64,000 nucleotides of DNA, from positions 744,001 through 808,000 of the forward strand of contig NZ_FBYC01000004.1 of assembly GCF_001517585.1 (NCBI RefSeq), given 5' to 3'. Below the pieces are notes generated by a model, which was not told where the DNA came from, searched no databases, and saw only the letters and a program-made list of their open reading frames with translations. Position 1 is the stretch's first letter. Each line of letters starts with the position of its first letter. Shown in pieces: positions 57,223 through 64,000 of this stretch. The stretch is from Roseibaca calidilacus (GTDB lineage: Bacteria; Pseudomonadota; Alphaproteobacteria; Rhodobacterales; Rhodobacteraceae). The position numbers were made by a program, and so were the translations under genes.

Positions 57223-57315
57223 CGCGCGCCCTGTGCGCAAAGCCGAAAACAGTGACGGCTTGCCGTGCGCTCAGTTGCGCGGCATAGTCGCGCCATAATC
57301 GAAACCAGAGGCATA

Positions 57316-58317
57316 ATGTCCTATCCACCCAGCCCCAAATCTGACTTGCTGCGCAAATGGATCGCGCCGCTTATGGCCTGTGTGCTGGTTTGGCTGGCGC
57401 CGCTTGCCGTGCAGGCACAATCGGCCGGTGCGGCGCGTGATGCCGCCATCGCGGCTTGGCTGGCGGATGACGAATTGGCAGGGCTGCGTGGCTTGGCCGA
57501 GCTTGCGCAGGCGGGTGACGCGCCCGCGCAAACCCTGCTGGGGTTGATTGACCGTCACGCGGCATTGCAAGGCCCGGCGGTGCTGGCCTTGCCCCGGGCA
57601 GATCGGATTGCGCTGTTGCGCGCGCCCGGCGGGCTATCAGGGCGCAACTGGCTGGCAGAGGCCGCGGCGCAAGGCGATGAGCTGGCCCGTGCATGGCATG
57701 CTTTGGGTGGGGTTGCGGCTGATCTGGACGTTGCCGCGCAATTCGCTGCGCTGAACGAACCGCGCGCGTTGGCGCAGGCGCTGCTGACCGTAGCCAAGCG
57801 GCAAGAACGGGGCTTTGGGCGCGATATTTTGGCGCAAGACTGGTATCCGGAAACCTTGGCATTCCTGTCGCGCAACCGGACGCTGGCCCCCGAACAGGCC
57901 GAAAAGCTTCATCCGGGCGATCCGCAGCGCCGCTACATGGATGGGCAGGTGCCGCCCAAACCCGCCTTGCAAGACTGGCTGTCGACCGCGCCTGCTGCCC
58001 TTCATCTGCGCGCGGCCTGCGCGGCGGTTTGCCCGTCCGAAGCCGGTCAGTGCGTGCTGGCCCTGTATCATGCGCTTGGCAATTACGAGGCGTTGCTGGC
58101 GCATGGCAGCCCGGCGAACAGCCTTGTTCCCGACGCGGTGCTGGCCGACAGCCCGCGCGGGCGCGCGGCGCTTGGGCGGCGGATCATGCTGATGCGATCG
58201 ACCCGGATGCGCGAAGCGGAACGCCTGAAATTGTCAGAGATCAGCGCCTGCGCCGCCGATTGGCTGGCAGCGCAATTCGTCTCGCACACGCCGCGGAGGA
58301 TACCAAAAGCGGAATAG
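57316..58317 (+). CDS. Exported Ala-rich helical protein of unknown function
   Basis: A 333-residue protein beginning MSYPPSPKSDLLRKWIAPLMACVLVWLAPLAVQAQ, a long signal peptide. The mature part is Ala/Leu-rich and helical, with AAWLADDELAGLRGLAELAQAGDAPAQTLLGL and WLAEAAAQGDELARAWHALGG, which look like loose Sel1/TPR-type helix pairs. Four cysteines occur in the C-terminal half (AACAAVCPSEAGQCVLALY and ISACAADW). No family is recognised. AGAGG lies just ahead of the ATG at 57316; an in-frame upstream start (57265) is less likely. Confidence 0.72.
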   Translation: MSYPPSPKSDLLRKWIAPLMACVLVWLAPLAVQAQSAGAARDAAIAAWLADDELAGLRGLAELAQAGDAPAQTLLGLIDRHAALQGPAVLALPRADRIALLRAPGGLSGRNWLAEAAAQGDELARAWHALGGVAADLDVAAQFAALNEPRALAQALLTVAKRQERGFGRDILAQDWYPETLAFLSRNRTLAPEQAEKLHPGDPQRRYMDGQVPPKPALQDWLSTAPAALHLRAACAAVCPSEAGQCVLALYHALGNYEALLAHGSPANSLVPDAVLADSPRGRAALGRRIMLMRSTRMREAERLKLSEISACAADWLAAQFVSHTPRRIPKAE

Positions 58318-58330
58318 GACCGCGCAGGGC

Positions 58331-58359
58331 TTGTCCTTGGTGCCAATCCAGACTAATAA
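58331..58359 (+). promoter_or_regulatory. Candidate promoter of the gene at 58441
   Basis: TTGTCC (58331-58336), a 17-bp spacer and TAATAA (58354-58359). A start near 58366 would give a leader of about 75 nt. Confidence 0.5.
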
Positions 58360-58440
58360 AGTCGGGTTAGGTGCAGCCATGGAACACACGCGCGCAGCCA
58401 CGCCTGACGCTGTTCAATTCCATGCTGAAGGAGCCTGCCT

Positions 58441-58809
58441 ATGAACACCCTCGTCCGATACGCCTGTGTCGCCGTATTCGCGGCCATGCCGGCCATGGCG
58501 CAAGACCGCGTTGACCATTACGCCCCGCAACCGTCAGAAACGCTCGATGCGGCGCTTGCCAATTTTTCCGAGTATAACGCCATCATGGCCGGGATCATGG
58601 CCAAGGACAGCCTGACCCCGGATGACATGGAAGATGTGCACCAACTGACCTACACGCTGGAAGTGGCCTTGGCCAAGCTGATCGCCGAAAGCACCGAACT
58701 GGCGGAACAGCTGGAATATGTGCATCAGGCATCCGAAGGCAGCAATGGCGCGCGGTTGCGCGACTACGGGCTGACTTATCTGGAAACGGCGCAAAAGATC
58801 GTGCCCTGA
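58441..58809 (+). CDS. Small exported protein (DUF6746-like)
   Basis: A 122-residue protein with signal peptide MNTLVRYACVAVFAAMPAMAQ and a short helical mature part (ETLDAALANFSEYNAIMAGIMAKDSLTPDDMEDVHQLTYTLEVALAKL). The NLSEYN-like and VHQLTYTLE segments match small periplasmic proteins that I recall as DUF6746. Function unknown. GAAGGAG lies 8 nt before the ATG. Confidence 0.78.
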   Translation: MNTLVRYACVAVFAAMPAMAQDRVDHYAPQPSETLDAALANFSEYNAIMAGIMAKDSLTPDDMEDVHQLTYTLEVALAKLIAESTELAEQLEYVHQASEGSNGARLRDYGLTYLETAQKIVP

Positions 58810-58816
58810 GCGGCAC

Positions 58817-58839
58817 TGGCGGGGCCTGGCGCCCCGCCA
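58817..58839. terminator. GC hairpin between convergent genes at 58809 and 58844
   Basis: TGGCGGGGC (58817-58825) pairs with GCCCCGCCA (58831-58839) over a 5-nt loop. It fills the 34-bp gap between the two convergent stops. No T-run, so efficiency is uncertain. Confidence 0.5.
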
Positions 58840-58843
58840 TCCG

Positions 58844-60229
58844 CTAGGCCCGCTGCCCCCAGAGGTCATACTCCCCGGCCTCGTCCACCGTGACCCTGAC
58901 AATATCGCCGGGGGCCAGCCCGTCCGTGTCGTCGTCAATGAACAGGTTGCCGTCAATTTCAGGCGCATCGGCCTTGGTGCGGCAGGTGGCGATACCGTCT
59001 GCGTCGATATCATCAACGATTACCTGCATGACCTGACCGACCTTGGCGGCCAGCTTGGCCTCGGAAATGGCTTGCGCCTTTTGCATGAACCGCTCCCAGC
59101 GTTCGGCTTTCACCGCATCGGGCACATGGTCGGGTAGGGCATTGGCGCGGGCACCGTCCACGTTTTCATATTGAAAGCAGCCCACCCGGTCCAGTTGCGC
59201 CTCGTCCAGCCAGTCCAGAAGCGTCTGGAATTCGGCTTCCGTCTCTCCCGGATAGCCGACAATGAACGTGGAGCGCAGGGTGATATCGGGGCAGATGTCG
59301 CGCCATGCCGCGATATGGTCCAGCGTGCGTTCGGCATGGGCTGGGCGCGCCATGCGTTTGAGCGTGTCGGGATGCGCGTGCTGGAACGGAATGTCCAGAT
59401 AGGGCAGCACCAATCCATCCGCCATAAGCGGGATCAGATCGCGCACATGCGGGTAGGGGTAGACATAATGCAGCCGCACCCACGCGCCCAAAGACCCCAG
59501 ATCGCGCGCCAGATCGGTGATATGCGCGCGGTGGCCGCGGTCCTCGGCGTGTTTCAGGTCCACCCCATAGGCAGAGGTGTCTTGCGAGATTACCAGCAAT
59601 TCACGCACGCCCGCATCTACCAGCCGCTCCGCCTCGCGCAGCACCGCATGGGCGGGTCGGCTGACCAGCCGCCCACGCATATCGGGGATAATGCAGAACT
59701 TGCACTTGTGGTTGCAACCCTCTGAAATCTTGAGGTAACTGTAATGGCGCGGCGTCAGGCTGACGCTGCTGGCCGGCAGCAGGTCGATGAACGGGTCGGG
59801 CGCGGGCGGCACGGCTGTATGCACGGCATCCAGCACCTGCTCATATTGGTGCGGCCCGGTCACGGCCAGAACCTTGGGGTGCGCACCCGTTATGTAATGG
59901 GGTTCCGCCCCCAGACAGCCGGTCACGATCACGCGGCCATTCTCGGTCAACGCCTCGCCAATCGCATCCAAGGATTCGGCCTTGGCGCTGTCCAGAAACC
60001 CGCAAGTGTTCACGATCACCGCATCCGCGCCGGTGTAATCAGGGCTGATTGCATAGCCTTCGGCGCGCAGCCGGGTCAGGATGCGCTCGCTATCCACCAA
60101 TGCCTTGGGGCAGCCAAGGCTGACCATGCCGATGGTCGGCTGGTTGGGGCGCGGGGCGGCGTCGCGCAGTTGCGCGCGCGGGGCGATATCGGGGCGAAGC
60201 GAGGGCGGATTTTGCGACATGCGCGCCAT
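58844..60229 (-). CDS. rimO: Ribosomal protein S12 methylthiotransferase RimO
   Basis: A radical-SAM enzyme adding a methylthio group to an aspartate of S12. The 461-residue protein has the UPF0004 domain with cluster cysteines ([29 protein letters not shown]), the radical-SAM motif [11 protein letters not shown] (CxxxCxxC), and a C-terminal TRAM domain ([18 protein letters not shown]). CPKALVDSE and the DLWGQ tail point to RimO rather than MiaB. An ATG three codons downstream (60220) is an alternative start. Confidence 0.95.
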   Translation of the reverse strand: MARMSQNPPSLRPDIAPRAQLRDAAPRPNQPTIGMVSLGCPKALVDSERILTRLRAEGYAISPDYTGADAVIVNTCGFLDSAKAESLDAIGEALTENGRVIVTGCLGAEPHYITGAHPKVLAVTGPHQYEQVLDAVHTAVPPAPDPFIDLLPASSVSLTPRHYSYLKISEGCNHKCKFCIIPDMRGRLVSRPAHAVLREAERLVDAGVRELLVISQDTSAYGVDLKHAEDRGHRAHITDLARDLGSLGAWVRLHYVYPYPHVRDLIPLMADGLVLPYLDIPFQHAHPDTLKRMARPAHAERTLDHIAAWRDICPDITLRSTFIVGYPGETEAEFQTLLDWLDEAQLDRVGCFQYENVDGARANALPDHVPDAVKAERWERFMQKAQAISEAKLAAKVGQVMQVIVDDIDADGIATCRTKADAPEIDGNLFIDDDTDGLAPGDIVRVTVDEAGEYDLWGQRA

Positions 60230-60264
60230 ATAGTCCCATGCGGGCGGGCAGGGAAGTGAAATCC

Positions 60265-61227
60265 TCAGTGCGGCTTTTCAGCCATCAGCACAGAATAGGT
60301 GATGGCAGCTTGCGTATCGCCCGAATTCGGCCCGGCCCCTTCAATCATATAGGGGCCGACCAGCCCGGCCACGGCATTGCGCAGCAGGTAAACCGGCAAG
60401 ACATGTTTCAGCAGGCGATACTTCCATGACCGGAAAAATCGCGCAGAGCGGTGGTGCAAATAGCGCAGCCCGGCAATGGATTGATCGGACAGATCGTCGC
60501 GGCGCAGCACCACAAGCCCTGCGCGGGCTAGCGCAGCCTCGCAAGCCTCGACACTGTGAAAGCCGCCTGTCACGGCGGTCGTCACCTCAAACAGGCGCGC
60601 GGCGGTCTGCACATCTGGCGGTGCTTGGTGAAAATCGGCCCGGCGGAACCCATCATACATAATGAACCGCCCGCCCGGCGCCATGGCAGCCGCAATTTGC
60701 CGCGCGACCGCATCCAGATCGGTCGCGTAGCACAGGGTTTCCACGGCAAACACCACATCGGCCCCGTGCAGATCCGTGGGAATATCGGCATAGCTGCCCA
60801 GTTGAAACCGGGCATTGGGCAGATGACGGGCATCTTTCCCGGCGCTATTGACATGATGCGCCATCAGGTCAAGGCCCGTGAACTGCACATCGGGGTGGTC
60901 TGGCGCCAGCGCGATGGTGTTGAACCCCATGCCGCTGCCCAATTCCAACACCCGTTTGGCCTGCACCTGCCGAATGTGATCTGCGACAGTGCGGATTTGT
61001 GTGAAATACCCGTCGGCGCTGTAAACCCCGTCGGGGTTCAGCGCCATATGCATGCAGCCCTTCTCGGAATGCACGCGTTTATAGCCGGGTTCGGATTGCT
61101 GGTAATAGGGGCGCAGAATATCGCACCCCTCATCCGTCAAAATCGTATCCAGCCCGAAAAACCGGTCCACATGCTCTAAGGCTTTTGGCAGCGGCATGGC
61201 AAAGGGCGTGGTTCTGGCATGGACCAT
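60265..61227 (-). CDS. Class I SAM-dependent methyltransferase
   Basis: A 320-residue methyltransferase with motif [31 protein letters not shown] (ELGSGMG) and an acidic loop FTGLDLM; the core resembles UbiE/small-molecule methyltransferases (motif [38 protein letters not shown]). The N-terminal ~80 residues ([34 protein letters not shown]) form an extra cap. The substrate is unknown. It lies 9 bp after the trpE stop and may be read with it. Confidence 0.85.
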   Translation of the reverse strand: MVHARTTPFAMPLPKALEHVDRFFGLDTILTDEGCDILRPYYQQSEPGYKRVHSEKGCMHMALNPDGVYSADGYFTQIRTVADHIRQVQAKRVLELGSGMGFNTIALAPDHPDVQFTGLDLMAHHVNSAGKDARHLPNARFQLGSYADIPTDLHGADVVFAVETLCYATDLDAVARQIAAAMAPGGRFIMYDGFRRADFHQAPPDVQTAARLFEVTTAVTGGFHSVEACEAALARAGLVVLRRDDLSDQSIAGLRYLHHRSARFFRSWKYRLLKHVLPVYLLRNAVAGLVGPYMIEGAGPNSGDTQAAITYSVLMAEKPH

Positions 61228-61236
61228 GGCAGGTGC

Positions 61237-62763
61237 CTAACTGTTGCCACGGGTAAAGCGGCCCGCCTCTTCGGCGGCGCGGCGCAGGGCGCGCGATTTG
61301 TTGACCGTTTCCTCATATTCGGCCTCTGGGTCGCTGTCATAGACCACGCCGCCGCCAGCCTGAATGTAGAGCGTTTCGTCCTTCAGCACGGCGGTGCGCA
61401 GGCAGATGCACATGTCCATCTCGCCGCCTGCGGAAAAATACCCCGCGCCGCCGCCATAGACACCGCGCTTTTCCGGTTCCAACTCGTCAATGATCTGCAT
61501 GGCGCGCACCTTGGGCGCACCGCTGACCGTGCCCGCGGGCAGACCGGCCAACAGGGCCGACAGCGCATCTTGCCCTTCTGCCAGTTCGCCCACCACGTTC
61601 GACACGATATGCATGACATGGCTGTAGCGTTCGATCACGAATTCCTCTGTCGGGCGCACGGTCCCGATGCGGGCCACCCGGCCCACATCGTTGCGGCCAA
61701 GGTCCAGCAGCATCAGATGCTCGGCCAGTTCTTTCTGATCGGCGAGCAGGTCTTGCTCATGCGCGCGATCTTGTTCCGGGGTTGCCCCGCGCGGGCGTGT
61801 GCCCGCGATGGGGCGGATCGTTACCTCGCCATCGCGCAGCCGCACCAAGATCTCGGGGCTGGCACCGATCACCTGAAACGGGCCATCCGCCAGCGCGAAA
61901 TCGAAATAGAACATGAAAGGCGACGGGTTCATCCGCCGCAGCGAGCGATACAGCGCAAAGGGCGGCAGTGCAAAACGCTGCGACCAGCGCTGTGACGGCA
62001 CGACCTGAAAGATATCGCCCGCGCGTATGTAATCCTTGGCCTTTTCCACAGCGGCAAGGTAGTCGGGCTTGCTGAAATTCGACACTGGCGCACCGATGGG
62101 GGCATCGCCTTCGGCCAGCTCGCGCGGGGTGCCGGGAAGCCCGCGTTCCAGATCGCGCACGGCATCCATAACGCGCTCGGCAGCTTGGGCATAGGCGGCG
62201 CGCGCAGGCAGGCCGCTGGCGGCCCATGCGGGTGCGACCACGATCACCTCGCCCTTCACCCCATCCAGCACCGCCACGACGGACGGGCGCAGCATCAGCG
62301 CATCGGGCGCGCCAATCGGGTCGGGGTTTACGTCGGGCAGATGTTCGACCAGCCGGATCATGTCATATCCCAGATAGCCGAACAGCCCGGCACAGGCGGC
62401 GGGCAGATCATCGGGAATGTCGATCCGCGATTCGGCCAAAAGCGCGCGCAGGCTGTCAAGCGGGGGGGCGGCCTGATCCTCCCACGCGTCGGGGTCGAAT
62501 CGTGCCTGACGGTTCAACCGCGCGCGGCCATCGTGGCATTGCCAGACCAGATCGGGTTTCATCCCGATAATCGAATATCGCCCGCGCACCTCGCCGCCGG
62601 TGACGGATTCCAAGATGAAACTGTCGCGCGCCGCGCCCGCCAGTTTCAGATATAGCGACACCGGCGTGTCCAGATCGGCGGCCAGCCGCATATAGACAAG
62701 CTGGTTCTCACCGCGTGCCCAAGCTGCTTCGAAATGGTCGAAGTCGGGGGTCAGGCTGGCCAT
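61237..62763 (-). CDS. trpE: Anthranilate synthase component I
   Basis: Converts chorismate to anthranilate with the glutamine-amidotransferase subunit. The 508-residue protein has the N-terminal regulatory part (ESVTGGEVRGRYSIIGMKPDLVW, including the feedback-site region) and the chorismate-utilising domain PSPFMFYFDFALADGPFQVIGASPEILVRLRDGEVTIRPIAGTRPRGATPEQD, HLMLLDLGRNDVGRVA and AGTVSGAPKVRAMQIIDELEPEKRGVYGGGAGYFS. The start at 62763 lies 3 bp after the PpiD-like stop. trpG and trpD are not in the window. Confidence 0.97.
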   Translation of the reverse strand: MASLTPDFDHFEAAWARGENQLVYMRLAADLDTPVSLYLKLAGAARDSFILESVTGGEVRGRYSIIGMKPDLVWQCHDGRARLNRQARFDPDAWEDQAAPPLDSLRALLAESRIDIPDDLPAACAGLFGYLGYDMIRLVEHLPDVNPDPIGAPDALMLRPSVVAVLDGVKGEVIVVAPAWAASGLPARAAYAQAAERVMDAVRDLERGLPGTPRELAEGDAPIGAPVSNFSKPDYLAAVEKAKDYIRAGDIFQVVPSQRWSQRFALPPFALYRSLRRMNPSPFMFYFDFALADGPFQVIGASPEILVRLRDGEVTIRPIAGTRPRGATPEQDRAHEQDLLADQKELAEHLMLLDLGRNDVGRVARIGTVRPTEEFVIERYSHVMHIVSNVVGELAEGQDALSALLAGLPAGTVSGAPKVRAMQIIDELEPEKRGVYGGGAGYFSAGGEMDMCICLRTAVLKDETLYIQAGGGVVYDSDPEAEYEETVNKSRALRRAAEEAGRFTRGNS

Positions 62764-62766
62764 GCG

Positions 62767-64000
62767 TCAAAAGCTCTGCTCAACAGCGTCGATCATCTGT
62801 TGGTTCAGCGTGACCGGCATGGATTGGCGCAGCGCGTCACCAAAATACCCGAACAGGTCTTGCGCATAGCTTTGGGTGATCTGCTGGTCCAGCGCGCGGC
62901 GAATTTGTTGGGTGCTGTCCATATCCGGGTCGGGGGCATTGACGGCGTGCAATTGCACCACATGCACCCGCGCACCATCGGCGACGGTTGCCAGCGCGCC
63001 CTCGTCCAGTTCGAAGGCCTGTTCCAGCACGGCGCCGGGCAGGTCCGGCACCGGGTCAGAGCGCGACAGGTCGGCAAAGCGCAGACTGTCAAGGCCCAGA
63101 GCGTCGATCGCGGTGCCGCCCTCGACCTCTTCCATCAGCGCTTCGGCCAGCGTGGACAGGCGCGCGCGGATCTCGTCGCTTTGCCAATCCTGCACAACCT
63201 GCGTGCGGATGTCATCCAAGGGGCGCGGCGTGGCAGGCAGTCCTTCGACCAGTTCAAGCGCGAACATGCCGCCATCGTCCAACAGCAGGATTTCTGCGAA
63301 ATCCCCGGCTTGCACGTCGCGCGCGGCGTCGCGGAATTCTTCATAGGCGGCAATGCCGCTTCGAACATCCGGGCGCCAGTCGATCTGGCCTTCCTGCATC
63401 TCTGTTTCTGCCGCCAGTTGGGTCACGGTGGCCCCGCCTGCCAGCAGGTCTTCATACAGGTCAAGGTTTTCAGCCAGAATACGGCGGGCACGGTCCATCA
63501 GCAGCGCATCGCGCAGCTCTGCGCGGGCCTCTTCAAACGGGGTTTCACGCGCGGCCAGAATCGCGTTCATCCGGAAAATCGCGGGGCCAAGGTCGGTCTC
63601 TACCGGGCCGGTGACACCCGGTTCTTCCAGCGCGAAAACAGCTTCCGCGGCGTCGCCCAAAGCATCGCGGGTGACATCGCCCATATCGGTGTCATCCAGT
63701 GTCAGACCGCGATCTGCCACCACGTCTTCGAAAGTGGCCTCGCCCGCGCGGATGCGGTCCATCGCGGTTTGCGCGGCACTCATGTCGGGCAGGATCAGCC
63801 GTTCCACCAGCCGCCGTTCAGGCTGACGATACTGCGCCGCGCGCGCTTCATAGGCGGCGCGCAATTCCTCTTCGTCGGCATCCAACGTATCGAGCAGCAT
63901 CTCCGGGGTGATCCAAGCATAGTCCAGCCGCTTGCCAGCGGGCTGGGTGTAGCGGTCCAGATTGGCGTCGTAATAGGCGGTCAATGCCGCGTCATCGGGT
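62767..64000 (-). CDS. PpiD/SurA-type peptidyl-prolyl isomerase (partial, 5' end outside window)
   Basis: The C-terminal ~410 residues of an inner-membrane-anchored periplasmic folding factor. The frame is open to the window edge (…PDDAALTAYYDANLDRYTQPAGKRLDYAWITPEML), so the start is outside. The parvulin-like region runs through RRLVERLILPDMSAAQTAMDRIRAGEATFEDVVADRG ... LGDAAEAVFALEEPGVTGPVETDLGPAIFRMNAI, followed by a helical dimer-type C-terminus. The gene order ppiD-trpE is one I recall from Rhodobacterales. The membrane anchor is not visible. Confidence 0.85.
   Translation of the reverse strand, partial: PDDAALTAYYDANLDRYTQPAGKRLDYAWITPEMLLDTLDADEEELRAAYEARAAQYRQPERRLVERLILPDMSAAQTAMDRIRAGEATFEDVVADRGLTLDDTDMGDVTRDALGDAAEAVFALEEPGVTGPVETDLGPAIFRMNAILAARETPFEEARAELRDALLMDRARRILAENLDLYEDLLAGGATVTQLAAETEMQEGQIDWRPDVRSGIAAYEEFRDAARDVQAGDFAEILLLDDGGMFALELVEGLPATPRPLDDIRTQVVQDWQSDEIRARLSTLAEALMEEVEGGTAIDALGLDSLRFADLSRSDPVPDLPGAVLEQAFELDEGALATVADGARVHVVQLHAVNAPDPDMDSTQQIRRALDQQITQSYAQDLFGYFGDALRQSMPVTLNQQMIDAVEQSF

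Larger units (their letters stand above)
56884..57315. other. 432-bp intergenic region with FNR-type promoter and candidate small RNA
   Basis: This is the longest gap in the window, divergent between the hydrolase-fold gene and the exported protein at 57316. From left to right on the plus strand it holds a 7-7-7 inverted repeat (57047-57067), a perfect FNR box (57087-57100), a -10-like TGATTATAC (57117-57125), two hairpins and a T-run. A 40-codon frame at 56950 has no Shine-Dalgarno or similarity and is not called. Confidence 0.8.

Overview
The window looks like a chromosomal segment of a Rhodobacteraceae-type alphaproteobacterium (Rhodobacter/Roseobacter group). The evidence is: high GC with heavy GCG/CGC codon use; a class I lysyl-tRNA synthetase; a short prolyl-tRNA synthetase; ribosomal protein L21 with a helix-hairpin-helix tail; an FNR-type box; TTTGCAAA motifs at a propionate gene; and gene order such as ppiD-trpE, mreB-mreC-mreD-mrdA-rodA and AI-2E transporter-hdaA. 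It is almost entirely protein-coding. I found no rRNA, tRNA, CRISPR array, insertion sequence, integrase or phage gene. Both edge genes are cut: acnA at the left and a PpiD-like isomerase at the right.

Layout. 1-9.7 kb: aconitase (partial), a DUF1223 protein, an IorA/IorB-type molybdenum hydroxylase pair, efp with a META-domain periplasmic protein, a small conserved protein, a DsbA-like isomerase and prs. 9.7-14.3 kb, minus strand: an overlapping set of acyl-CoA ligase, DsbA-like protein and Bcr/CflA-type efflux pump, then a stomatin-like SPFH protein with NfeD. 14.4-21.5 kb: transglutaminase, YqhA-like membrane protein, polyphosphate kinase, a second META-domain protein, HdaA, AI-2E-family permease and a TerB-like protein. 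21.5-32.6 kb: lysS, a CHAD protein, a DUF4864 protein, a cobalamin adenosyltransferase, an SDR, an Hpt plus response-regulator pair, prpE and maeB. 32.7-35.9 kb: nucleoside-salvage operon cdd-deoB-add-upp. 36-40.2 kb: a SPOR protein, an acidic membrane-anchored protein, infC, a GNAT enzyme, rpmA and rplU. 40.4-50.1 kb: a rhodanese, a PilP-like protein and the cell-elongation operon mreB-mreC-mreD-mrdA-rodA with a coupled ghrA-like dehydrogenase, preceded by an AGE-family isomerase and yqeY. 50.3-64 kb: carA, a methionine aminopeptidase, proS, a TPR protein, a VOC protein, a hydrolase-fold protein, a 432-bp non-coding gap holding a candidate small RNA, two exported proteins, rimO, a methyltransferase, trpE and a ppiD-like gene.

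Most notable points. (1) The gap at 56,884-57,315 has a perfect FNR/FnrL box, a suitably placed -10 and a strong intrinsic terminator but no convincing gene, which together suggest an oxygen-regulated small RNA of about 90 nt with a CCTCCC (anti-Shine-Dalgarno) segment. (2) An Hpt protein is translationally coupled to an NtrC-like regulator that has lost both the GAFTGA loop and the acidic Walker B pair. (3) TTTGCAAA motifs cluster upstream of prpE, consistent with ScfR/PccR-type control of propionate use. (4) infC appears to start with ATA behind a good promoter and Shine-Dalgarno. (5) Two paralogous META-domain envelope proteins sit 11 kb apart. These are readings from sequence alone; no database search was run.
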